NCBI GenBank assembly: GCA_027858435.1
Contig: JAQICS010000035.1
Location: 1-32,161, forward strand
Direction of reading: 5' to 3'
DNA length: 32,161 nucleotides
Origin: Patescibacteria group bacterium
GTDB lineage: Bacteria > Patescibacteriota > Patescibacteriia > Patescibacteriales > UBA12465
The position numbers were made by a program, and so were the translations under genes. Shown here piece by piece: positions 8,708-17,700 of the stretch (position 1 is the stretch's first letter; each line of letters opens with the position of its first letter). The notes under the pieces were generated by a model, which was not told the DNA's origin, ran no database searches, and worked only from the letters and a program-made list of their open reading frames with translations.

Positions 8708-10108
8708 ATGAATAATCAAAAAAGTAAAACTAAAAAAACAAAAAACACAAATAATTCAAGCTCTTCAAATAAAGCAGTTAAGAAGAGTCATAAGCGACCA
8801 GGAAGAGTGATGGGCGTTAAGGATTACGCTGGCTTTGAAGGTGAATCATTTTCTTTATTAAAAGAAAAGATTAATCAGTTCGCTAATTATTATAGTTTAA
8901 AAAACATTGAAGTTCCGATTATTGAAAGCTATGATTTATATAAAAAATCAAAGAGAGTTGAAAATGATAAGGAGCTATACTTTGTTGAAGGTGAAAAAGG
9001 TGAAAAACTAGTTTTAAGACCTGAGATTACTCAAGGAGTAATTAGATCACTTTTAGAAAATAATTTATTTGAAAATTCAAATTCACATAGACTATTTTCA
9101 TTAGGTAAAGTTTTCAGAAAAGAAAAACTTAAATCTGGTCACTACAGAGAATTTACGCAAGCTAATTTTGAAATTATTGGTGATAGAAAACCTATTACCG
9201 AAGCCCTATTTCTAGCAGCCGTATCCGAGTTATATAAAGACTTAGGTATTAATATTCAAATACAAATAAACTGTTTAGGAGATCATACTTGTCGTAAGGA
9301 ATATTCCTCTAAGTTATCAGCATTTTTTAAAGAGAGAGGAAAAAAATCTAAAATGTGTACATGTTGTAAAAATGTTTTAGCTAAAAACCCTATCGCCCTA
9401 CTAGATTGCACTGAAGAATCTTGCCAATCAATTAGAGAAGAGGCTCCACAAATATTGGATTCCTTATCACCTGATAGTCGTGAATATTTCACTAAAACTC
9501 TAGAGTATTTAGATGAAATGAATGTAAACTACAATCTTTCTCCATATTTAGTTAGAGGCTTTAGCTATTACACCGACACTGTTTATGAATTTTGGTCAGT
9601 AAATGAAGATGGAGAAATTAATGGTAAAAATTCTTTAGCCGCTGGTGGAAGATATGATAACTATATTGAAAGTTTTGATGGAGAAGAAGTCCCAGCTTTT
9701 GGTTTAGCTATTGGACTAGAGAGAACATTAGCTAGAATTAAAGATAAGTCCCTCTTGAATTTTAAAAAAGAAGATGATATTATATTTATCGCCCAACTTG
9801 GAGATCAAGCAAGGATAAAATGTTTAAAATTATTCAAAAATTTACAAGCAGAAGGATTTAAAGTGAGACAGTCTTTAACATCTGATAGTTTAAAAATTCA
9901 ATTGGAAGAAGCTGCTAAAATGAAAGCTAAAACAAGTTTAATTTTAGGAAAAAAAGAGATTATGGATGGCACAGTTCTTCTAAGAGATATGGATTCTGGG
10001 GCCCAAGAAACTGTTATATTTAAAAAAGTAAAAGAAAGGTTAATTAAGATGAATAAAATAACAGAAAAAAAAGTTAATATTAGAAAGGAGGCTGGGATTT
10101 ATGGCTGA
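8708..10108 (+). CDS. hisS: Histidyl-tRNA synthetase
   Basis: This class II synthetase charges tRNA-His. The listed TTG start at 8684 lies inside lepB; the ATG at 8708, eight bases after the lepB stop, is preferred and gives 466 aa. An ATG at 8810 would cut into the GVKDY motif. Motif 2 is FRKEKLKSGHYREFTQANFE. The HisRS signature is LVRGFSYYTDTVYEF, and motif 3 is in GLAIGLER. The C-terminal anticodon-binding domain starts near IIFIAQLGDQ. Unusual points are a Lys/Ser/Asn-rich tail of about 35 residues before the catalytic domain and a Cys cluster (CTCCKNVLAKNP...LDCTEESC) that could bind zinc. HisRS rather than HisZ is favoured by the anticodon domain. The 3' end overlaps rpsU by eight bases and contains its ribosome-binding site. 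Confidence 0.92.
   Translation: MNNQKSKTKKTKNTNNSSSSNKAVKKSHKRPGRVMGVKDYAGFEGESFSLLKEKINQFANYYSLKNIEVPIIESYDLYKKSKRVENDKELYFVEGEKGEKLVLRPEITQGVIRSLLENNLFENSNSHRLFSLGKVFRKEKLKSGHYREFTQANFEIIGDRKPITEALFLAAVSELYKDLGINIQIQINCLGDHTCRKEYSSKLSAFFKERGKKSKMCTCCKNVLAKNPIALLDCTEESCQSIREEAPQILDSLSPDSREYFTKTLEYLDEMNVNYNLSPYLVRGFSYYTDTVYEFWSVNEDGEINGKNSLAAGGRYDNYIESFDGEEVPAFGLAIGLERTLARIKDKSLLNFKKEDDIIFIAQLGDQARIKCLKLFKNLQAEGFKVRQSLTSDSLKIQLEEAAKMKAKTSLILGKKEIMDGTVLLRDMDSGAQETVIFKKVKERLIKMNKITEKKVNIRKEAGIYG
10084..10091 (+). promoter_or_regulatory. Strong Shine-Dalgarno for rpsU
   Basis: AAAGGAGG lies nine bases before the rpsU ATG, inside the hisS coding region. It is the only near-perfect anti-16S match found in front of a gene in this window; nearly all other starts follow AT-rich leaders without one. 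Confidence 0.85.
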
Positions 10109-10337
10109 TTTTAAAAGAAAACCGGGTGAAAGTTTTGAAGGTTTTTTACGTAAGTTTAAAAGAGGATTAAAGAACAGTAAAAAGCTGAATAAAGCTAGAT
10201 CTAAAAAACATTTAGAATCTAAAACCACCAAACAAAAGCAAAAGAAAAAAGCTTTAATTGGTTTAGAACTACAGAAGAAAAATGAGTATTTACGTAAAAT
10301 TGGAAAAATGCCTGAGAGTAACGGCAGACGTAGATAA
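10101..10337 (+). CDS. rpsU: Small ribosomal subunit protein bS21
   Basis: This 78-aa very basic protein matches bS21 in order and spacing: KPGESFEGFLRKFKRGLKNS aligns with the family's 'ENEPFDvALRRFKRsceKaG' start, followed by a Lys-rich helix (SKKHLESKTTKQKQKKKAL). bS21 sits on the 30S platform next to the 3' end of 16S rRNA and the anti-Shine-Dalgarno. A C-terminal extension (LIGLELQKKNEYLRKIGK) makes it slightly longer than the E. coli protein. It is the last gene of the lepB-hisS-rpsU unit, overlapping hisS by eight bases, and is followed by a clear terminator. The strong ribosome-binding site is unusual in this window and may be regulatory. The minus-strand ORF across it is a shadow. 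Confidence 0.9.
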   Translation: MADFKRKPGESFEGFLRKFKRGLKNSKKLNKARSKKHLESKTTKQKQKKKALIGLELQKKNEYLRKIGKMPESNGRRR

Positions 10338-10351
10338 ACAAAAACAAAAAT

Positions 10352-10388
10352 AAAAAACATCATTACTGCAAAGCAATGATGTTTTTTT
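10352..10388. terminator. Bidirectional Rho-independent terminator between rpsU and rel
   Basis: AAAAAACATCATT pairs with AATGATGTTTTTT (13 base pairs) around a short loop that can form two further GC pairs. The A-tract and T-tract on either side allow it to end both rpsU (plus) and the convergent rel gene (minus). Confidence 0.9.
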
Positions 10389-10403
10389 AAGTATTAATTT
10401 TTT

Positions 10404-11870
10404 TTATTTCTCTTTAATTCCTGGTATAAATCTTTTAAGTCTTTCAAGAGATGATTTTCTAGCATATTGTTTAATTCTTTCCTTTGCTCTTCTGGTTTTA
10501 ACAAACTTTAGCCAATCCGGGTTTGGATGATGTCTATTTTTTTCAGTAACAATTTTTACCATATCACCATTTCTTAGTTCTTGATCAAGTTTTCCTAGTT
10601 TGTCATTAATTAAAACACTAGCAGCTTTGTTACCAATATTTGAATGAACAGCGTAGGCAAAGTCAATTGGAGTTGATCTTTCAGGTAGTTCAAAGACATC
10701 TCCTTGAGGAGAGAAAACAAAAATTCTATCTTGAAAAACATCAAGTTTAACCTTTTTAACTAATTCATCAGTGTTAGTTACTTCTTTTTGTACTTCAATT
10801 ATTTCTTTTATCCAGTTTGGACTTTGATAGTTATTTCTTTCAGAGTGTTTGTAATACCAATGCGCAGCTAAACCGTATAAACTTTCTTCATGCATTTCAT
10901 TAGTTCTAATTTGAAATTCAGTTGCTTTTCCTTCAGGTCCATAAATTGTAGTATGAAGAGATTTATATCCATTTGGTTTAGGAACAGCAATGTAGTCTTT
11001 AAAACGACTAGGGTTTGGCTTCCAAAGAGTATGAATTATACCCAACGTTTTATAGCAATCGTTAATACTGGGGACAATAATTCTTAGAGCAAATACATCG
11101 TAAATTTCATCAAATTTACGATTCTTTTTTTGCATTTTTTGGTAAATACTATATAGATGTTTAAAACGAATTTCAATTCCGTAATCTACATTTGCCTCCT
11201 TTAGTTTTGGAGTTAAAATATTTTTTATTTTTTGAAAAAACTGATTTCTTTCAACTTTCTTTTCCACTTCATATTTATATTCTAGTTCATGAAATTTATC
11301 AGGGTATAGGATTTTAAAACAAATATCTTCCATTTGCCATTTTAGTCGACTAATGCCCAGTAATCCGGCAATTGGTACATATATTTCTAAAGTTTCTCTA
11401 GCAATTCTTTTTTGTTTTTCAACTGGGAGACCTTCAATAGTTCTTAAATTATTTAAACGATCACAAAATTTAATAAATATTACACGTAAGTCATTTGTCA
11501 TTGCTAAAAACATTTTCTTTAGATTTTCTTTGTATCTTTCAATTCCGCGGTATTTAATTTTACCCAGTTTGGTAATTCCTTTAACAAGATTAGCTACCTC
11601 TTCACCAAATTCTTTTTCAACATCATCAAGAGTTCTATATGTATCTTCAGGCACATCATGAAGAAGACCAGCAATCACTGTTGCTAGATCTGCTTTAATC
11701 TCAGTTAGAATATAGGCGGTGTGTAGGGGGTGGTTAATATATGGTTCACCTGTTTTTCTCATTTGTCCTTGATGAGCTTCTTTAGCATACTCATAAGCAA
11801 GGTGTAGAATTGATGCATCAACACCCGGATGATTCTCTTTAAATTTGTTTATAATTCTATCTATTGTCAT
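10404..11870 (-). CDS. rel: Bifunctional (p)ppGpp synthetase/hydrolase Rel, short form lacking ACT
   Basis: This protein makes and breaks the alarmone (p)ppGpp. The N-terminal HD hydrolase domain keeps Arg38, His47, His71-Asp72 (LLHDVPEDT) and the FCDRLNNLRT motif, so hydrolysis is likely active. The synthetase domain (about residues 225-350) has RFKDYIAVPKPNGYKSLHT and TEFQIRT. A TGS domain (about 385-445) starts at DRIFVFSPQGDVFELP. The chain ends at residue 488, soon after TGS. The zinc-finger/RRM and ACT domains of the usual roughly 730-aa Rel are therefore missing, and ribosome sensing may differ. The gene converges on rpsU and shares its terminator. It is divergent from the giant surface cluster, with closely apposed promoter elements. 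Confidence 0.93.
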   Translation of the reverse strand: MTIDRIINKFKENHPGVDASILHLAYEYAKEAHQGQMRKTGEPYINHPLHTAYILTEIKADLATVIAGLLHDVPEDTYRTLDDVEKEFGEEVANLVKGITKLGKIKYRGIERYKENLKKMFLAMTNDLRVIFIKFCDRLNNLRTIEGLPVEKQKRIARETLEIYVPIAGLLGISRLKWQMEDICFKILYPDKFHELEYKYEVEKKVERNQFFQKIKNILTPKLKEANVDYGIEIRFKHLYSIYQKMQKKNRKFDEIYDVFALRIIVPSINDCYKTLGIIHTLWKPNPSRFKDYIAVPKPNGYKSLHTTIYGPEGKATEFQIRTNEMHEESLYGLAAHWYYKHSERNNYQSPNWIKEIIEVQKEVTNTDELVKKVKLDVFQDRIFVFSPQGDVFELPERSTPIDFAYAVHSNIGNKAASVLINDKLGKLDQELRNGDMVKIVTEKNRHHPNPDWLKFVKTRRAKERIKQYARKSSLERLKRFIPGIKEK

Positions 11871-11900
11871 TAAAAAATATTTTTATTTTTTTATCTTATA

Positions 11901-11909
11901 TGCTATTAT
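11901..11909 (+). promoter_or_regulatory. Possible extended -10 for the giant surface-protein cluster
   Basis: TGCTATTAT fits an extended -10, but no good -35 is seen. A TATACT at 11913-11918 is an alternative. It forms one arm of the inverted repeat TATGCTAT/ATAGCATA (11899-11906, 11925-11932) whose other arm is the rel -10. Confidence 0.3.
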
Positions 11910-11921
11910 TTATATACTGAA

Positions 11922-11930
11922 ACTATAGCA
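11922..11930 (-). promoter_or_regulatory. Possible extended -10 for rel
   Basis: On the minus strand the sequence is TGCTATAGT, close to TG-n-TATAAT, with a weak TTTAAA at -35 spacing. The predicted start is near 11915, about 45 bases before the rel ATG. Confidence 0.4.
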
Positions 11931-11968
11931 TAAAAAATGCAAATTTTAAACACTTTAATTTTTTTCAA

Positions 11969-14719
11969 ATGAAAGGAAAAATAAAATTTTTAGTCTTGTT
12001 TTTTGGTATATTAGCTTTCTTCTTTATAGCTAATACTTCATTAGCGCAGACAAATCAAACAAATGACTACGGAGTTCAAAAGGTGGGAGAACAATTAGAT
12101 GGAAGATTAGGTGAAACTCAAGATGTTAGAGTTACTGTGGTGCGCTTTATTCAACTAGCTCTAAGTTTCTTGGGTATAATTGCAGTTATTATTATTCTTT
12201 ATGCTGGTTTTCTCTGGATGACATCAGGTGGTAATGAGGAAAAAATAGCTCGAGCTAAAAAAATATTAATAAATGCAGTAATTGGTTTAGTAATTATTTT
12301 ATCAGCTTGGACAATAGCTACTTATTTAATTAATAGGATAAGTGGTATTACCGGTGAAGGCGGCGGCAGTGGATTGGTTTATGACACACCACCAACTGGT
12401 TTTTATAACCCAGGTGCAGGAGCAATTGGAGTTTGCTCAGTACAAAGTACTTATCCAGAACATAAACAAAAAGATGTAGCTAGAAATTCTTCAATAATGA
12501 TTATGTTTAAAGAGGAAGTTGATTTAAACTCTATTTGTATAGATAATGCTGGTACAAGTTGTGCTTGTGATAATGATGTATGTAATAAATTAAATCCTGA
12601 GGTAATCAAAATATATAAGACCGATTTTGGTGATGCTTGTGGTAGTGGTACTTGCCCAAATAATGATGCCAACACAAATGTTACTGATGTGTTAGTATCT
12701 GTTCCAAGTAGTAATAAAACTTTAGTATTAAAACCATTAAATAATCTTGGTTCAAGTGATGGATATACTCCCTATACAGTTAATTTTAGTGAAAGAATTA
12801 AAAAACTAGATGGAGATTCTATTTTTAGAGGTTGTTCTAGTAATTACTTAGAAATAAACTTTACCGTTAGCAATGTCTTAGATTTGAGTCCTCCTCAAAT
12901 AATTGATGGAGGAGTTTTTCCACCACCAGATAATGAAAAAGATTATGTTGGTGAAGATAATCCTGCTCAAGCAGCTAGTGCGGAAATAAAAGTAAATTCT
13001 TGTCCACAAAAATATAATTCAGCTTCAATTATTTCTGTTAAAGATGGAGAGGGTCAAAGTGAAAACTTTGAAGTAAATATTTCTGATTACAGTGGAGAAA
13101 TAGATAAGTTTGAAATTTCTGTTCCTACTGATAGTGAAAATAAAGCCCAATTATTTAACGGAAACACTGGCGCTTTATTAGGAGTTACAGATTTTGTAAA
13201 CAATGAGGCATATTTTAATGATTTTGATTTAACTCTTACAGTAGATGAACATCCAGAAGGAAGTTTTTGGGAGATAGAAATAATGACAGAAAAATTAGCA
13301 GATAGTTTAAGAATTAACTCATCTGTTTATATATTTTATGATTCAAGTGTTAATAATAAAATAGAAGTGGTTGAGAATTGTAATTCAAATTCTAATGAAG
13401 ATTTAGCTACTCAAGCTACAAAGATAAAAGCGATAATTAGTGGCAACTCGAGTATTGAAATAATGGAATCAGAAGATTCTAGTTTAATATCTCTTGAAGC
13501 TAAAGTAGCTGGTAGTTCTGGAAATAATATTGCTCTTGAATTTGAAGGAAGTGAAGCGATAAGTGTAACCCCATTTTCAGGAGGCGTAGATAGTGATAGT
13601 ACAAGTCAAATAAATAAAAAAGAAGATAAACCAAGAAACTCAGCTCTACAAATTAATTTTAATGAAGCTATTAATCCCGTAACAGTTTCTGGGACTGCTG
13701 AGGAAGTTTCAAAGGCTATTAAGCTTGTTAATTATAATTCCCAAGCTGGTGGAAGCAATGATCAGTGTAGTGCTAATTCTGATTGCTTGTCATATAAATG
13801 TGAAAATTCTAGATGCATTGGTGATTTTGTAAATGGAAGCTATACTCTTTCAAGTGATTATGAAACAGTTGAATTTGTTTCTGATAATGAATGTGGTGTA
13901 AATGGTTGTGGGGAAGTTATATATTGTCTTCCAGCAAATAGTCATTTAAAGGTGGAAATAAATGCCGCTAATTTAAAAGAGTGTAGCAATGATAATAATT
14001 GTGCTGCTTTAAGTCCGTATACTTCTTGTACGACAAACGAGCTCAATTACAATACTTGTCAGGATGATGAAGGTAATAACTATCCATCAGCTAATTTAAC
14101 TAATCTTGATGGGGTAGTTGACGCTGCTATTAATTCTTTAGATGGTAATAGAAATTTATACAGTGATGGACCGGTAAATTTTTATAATCAAAATAATGCA
14201 AATATTGAAGACGGTGATAGTTATAGTTATTCTTTCTTTATCACAAATGATATTAAATTAGATCCTCCTAAAATTATTTCAATTAGTCCAAGTCAAGGAG
14301 GAGAAGGGGTGAAGCCAAGTAAAAATATTGATATTAGATTTAATTCTTTAATATTAAATAACACACTGCGAAGCGGAGATGTTGACATAGAAAGTGGAGA
14401 TAATATTTTTAATCATAAATATATTAATCTAAAAAGTGGGTCACCAGCTGCTTTTGGTTTTTGGATTAGATCAGAAAATATTGACACTGAGCCAATGGAC
14501 GGGGAACCTGATTTGTCAATTGCATCAATTAACCATACTCCTCTACCTGAATCAATGACTTTCTATAGCCAAGTTGGCTCAGGTGTTAAAGATATATATC
14601 AGAATTGCTACAAACCTGCCGTTGGGCCAGGATGTAGTCAAATTGATGCGTCTTGTTGTTTCGGTAATAATACTAATGTACTAGATCTAGATCAGGATGG
14701 TAATTGTATAATAGAGTAA
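11969..14719 (+). CDS. Secreted protein with VirB2-like pilin head and Big_5 ectodomain (first pilin-headed surface protein)
   Basis: This is a 916-aa surface protein. Residues 1-26 form a signal peptide ending SLA|Q. Residues about 59-84 and 99-121 are two membrane segments joined by the loop MTSGGNEEKIARAKK, the pattern of the short TrbC/VirB2-like pilins common in CPR genomes. With the N terminus outside after cleavage, the long C-terminal part should also be outside. From about residue 154 there is a Big_5-like Ig fold (YPEHKQKDVARNSSIMIMF). A middle segment has GSSGNNIALEF...SGGVD, reminiscent of modules in phage tail proteins. Near residue 768 a second Big_5 begins (ISPSQGGEGVKPSKNIDIRF). 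The C terminus is Cys-rich and ends in an Asp-rich loop. It heads a set of three similar giant genes. The head assignment is firm; the role (adhesion, pilus tip or surface layer) is inferred. Confidence 0.85.
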   Translation: MKGKIKFLVLFFGILAFFFIANTSLAQTNQTNDYGVQKVGEQLDGRLGETQDVRVTVVRFIQLALSFLGIIAVIIILYAGFLWMTSGGNEEKIARAKKILINAVIGLVIILSAWTIATYLINRISGITGEGGGSGLVYDTPPTGFYNPGAGAIGVCSVQSTYPEHKQKDVARNSSIMIMFKEEVDLNSICIDNAGTSCACDNDVCNKLNPEVIKIYKTDFGDACGSGTCPNNDANTNVTDVLVSVPSSNKTLVLKPLNNLGSSDGYTPYTVNFSERIKKLDGDSIFRGCSSNYLEINFTVSNVLDLSPPQIIDGGVFPPPDNEKDYVGEDNPAQAASAEIKVNSCPQKYNSASIISVKDGEGQSENFEVNISDYSGEIDKFEISVPTDSENKAQLFNGNTGALLGVTDFVNNEAYFNDFDLTLTVDEHPEGSFWEIEIMTEKLADSLRINSSVYIFYDSSVNNKIEVVENCNSNSNEDLATQATKIKAIISGNSSIEIMESEDSSLISLEAKVAGSSGNNIALEFEGSEAISVTPFSGGVDSDSTSQINKKEDKPRNSALQINFNEAINPVTVSGTAEEVSKAIKLVNYNSQAGGSNDQCSANSDCLSYKCENSRCIGDFVNGSYTLSSDYETVEFVSDNECGVNGCGEVIYCLPANSHLKVEINAANLKECSNDNNCAALSPYTSCTTNELNYNTCQDDEGNNYPSANLTNLDGVVDAAINSLDGNRNLYSDGPVNFYNQNNANIEDGDSYSYSFFITNDIKLDPPKIISISPSQGGEGVKPSKNIDIRFNSLILNNTLRSGDVDIESGDNIFNHKYINLKSGSPAAFGFWIRSENIDTEPMDGEPDLSIASINHTPLPESMTFYSQVGSGVKDIYQNCYKPAVGPGCSQIDASCCFGNNTNVLDLDQDGNCIIE

Positions 14720-14756
14720 TTAATTAATTTAAAATCATTTTAATAATATAAAGAAA

Positions 14757-17700
14757 ATGATAAAAAGAAAACAAATTTTTAAATATTTAGGCTTTTTTCT
14801 AATTTTTGTTGGAATTTTAGCTTTTCGTTTTGTTCTAGCACAAAACTATGGTGTTGATGAAGTTGGTACTCAACTGGGAGGAAGTTTAGGAGAAACCAAC
14901 ACTGACCCTAGAGCACTGGCAACCAGGATAATTAATATTTCTTTGGGATTTTTAGGAATAATAGCTTTGATTATTATTCTATACGCTGGTTTTTTATGGA
15001 TGACTTCAGGTGGCAATGAAGAAAAAATTGCTAAAGCTCGTAAAACTTTAATTGCTGGAGTTATTGGTTTAGTTATTATTCTTTCTTCTTGGGGCTTAGC
15101 TTCTTGGTTGATAAAAACTATAAGTGATACCACAAACGGAACTGGTGGTGATATAACCTATGAAGATGGTGACTCTCGTTCTTGTGGTTGTGTTGGATAT
15201 CAGTTATTTAATAATGGTTCCTGGGGCTCATGTCTTGGTGAAGGAGATTGTAGCGGTCCTGGCGGAGGTTTACCAGAAAGCTGTGATGCAAATGGGCTTG
15301 TTTCTGGTTGTCAGGTCGACAATGATATTTGTGGTGCTAGTGCATATTGTAATGATGAATGTGTTTGTGAGACTTTAGGTGATTCAGGTGATTCTTGTAA
15401 TTTAAGTGGTGAAGAAGGTGTTTGTCAGGCTAGTGATGACTTATGTGGTCAGTATTTAACTTGTAATCCTGATTCTTGTGTTTGTGAAGGATCTCCTGTC
15501 ATTACAGGAATAAGTCCAGTTGGGGGATTTTGTCAAAATGAGCAAAATAAAAGTTGTCAGGATGATAGTGATTGTGAAGACGTATGTAATTTAACTGCCC
15601 CAAATGGAGCACCAAGCAATTTCTTAACTATTAGTGGTCAAAATTTTGGTGAATATGATCCAGAATTAAGTAGGGTTATTTTTGTCGGAAACAATAATTT
15701 AAAAGAAGGAGTATTACCGGATACTATAAACCCAAACTGTATTAGTTTCTGGAGAAATGATCAAATAATTATTGCAATTCCTGAAGGTGCTGGTACTGGT
15801 CCAATTAAAATAATTGATTATCAAGATAAATCAGATCAAACTAATGATGAATATGGACCAATAATTCCTGATTTTAGATCAAATAATATAGTTAGACCGG
15901 GATTATGTGAAATAGATCCAGTTAGTGGAAAATTAAGTGCTGAAATTTCATACTCAGGTGTTAATTTATACAATGGTAGAGCATATTTTGGAAATTATAA
16001 TAGTAATGTAAAAGCTCTATCATCTGATTTTGAAAATAACGGCTTAACTGGTAAATCAGTAATACCTAACATTGAAGCTGGTGAATCTGGTAGTTTTGTA
16101 AAGGCTAGTATAAGTGGTAATGAAGAAAATAGTAATTACCTTACTTTTATAAAAGAAAGAGAGGAAAATGAGGGTTCTTTTATTTCCTACTTTAAACCTT
16201 TAGATGGAAATGCTGGTCAATACGTTACCATTTATGGATCTGGTTTTGGTAGAACAAAAGGGGCTAAATCAGTATATTTTGGTGAAACTGAGGCTTCATA
16301 TGATTTTCCTGAAGTTTGTTTAAATTCTGTTTGGAGTGAAGATGAAATAACAGTTAAAGTTCCGGCTGGATTAGAGGACGATGATTATATAATTAGAGTA
16401 GAATTAGACGAGACTAGTATTAGTACTGAAGAATTAAATCCAGATTCTTTTGAATTTGATAAAAATAAAGATTTAAAAACAAGTTTGTGTAAAATTGATC
16501 CAGAAAGAGGAACTATTAACACTGAAGTTTCACTATGGGGGGAATATTTTGGAGATAAAGATGCTGAGGTCCTAGTCAGTTTTAATGGTAGTGCTGATTA
16601 TATAAGTGAAAAAGTTGAAAAAGATGGAAGAGCTGACTTGCTTCAAACTTCAGTTCCAGAAGGTGCTATAACAGGACCCGTTAAAGTTAAAAAAAATAAT
16701 GAATATGGAAATGAATTAAATTTTACAGTTGGTAAATGTAGTAGTAATTCAGATTGTGGAGGGCAGTTTTGTTGTCCAGAAGGAACATATAAAGAAGGAT
16801 CTTGTGTAAGTAATTTTGGTGGTTGTTATGTTGATGTTCCAAGTTCAGTTTATGAATGGAGTTTTAGTACAACATTTTCTGAAACAATACCCGATGCAGA
16901 TAGTTGTGCAGGCTTAGCTCAAGCCACAGGTTTTTGTAGTACTGGTATGTGTCCTAATGTTCCAGGTATGTGTTCACCTTATTCTGGTGGAGAAAAAGTT
17001 TATGGAGAAGATTGTAGTTACGATTGTACTAAGGTTATTGGTTGTCGTTTGGGTGAAAAAGACTGTTCATATAATGTAAACTTAGATAAATGTTTACAAA
17101 TATTAGAAGGTGATGAAAGTAATAATTGTAATTTAGAGAAAGATGTTGAATATGAATTTAACGGTGAAACAATAAATACAACTGCAACTTGTAATAATAA
17201 TGGAAACTGGGAGATAAATGTTTCAACTACTTGCCCAGAAAACTACGATAAAGGAATAGGGGATATTTGTTATAACCCTGAGTCCGAATGTAGAAATTGT
17301 GAAGATGGTCTTAGTTGTCAATTGGTAGGTGGTTCAGAGCGTTGTGTTTCTGAAAAACTTTGTGATGAAGGATCGGTGTGTGAATCAGAAAACGGTTTAT
17401 CCAATGGACAATGTGTTTCAATAACTAGTGCTAGTTGTGAATGTTGTTGCACAATTGGTAAAAGTGCTCGTGATTGTTGTAGTTTTCAAACTGAATCAGA
17501 AGTTACAGTTCAACTTGAATGTGGCGGAACTTGTGGTAGTGCAAGTGATGTTGATAATGGTTATGGAGTTTGTGGTGGTTGCGCTGCTGCTTCTGATTCA
17601 TCAGCTGAGCTAAGAGATGCGGCTTGTAGTTGTAGTGGTCATAGTGGCCAATATTGTGAAGTTAATGATGATGCTCCTGAAGGATATTGTACTGATTGCT

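Noticed and set aside
10040-10363. Phe/Leu-rich minus-strand ORF over rpsU
   Set aside because: It is the antisense of the Lys-rich bS21 gene and crosses the terminator.
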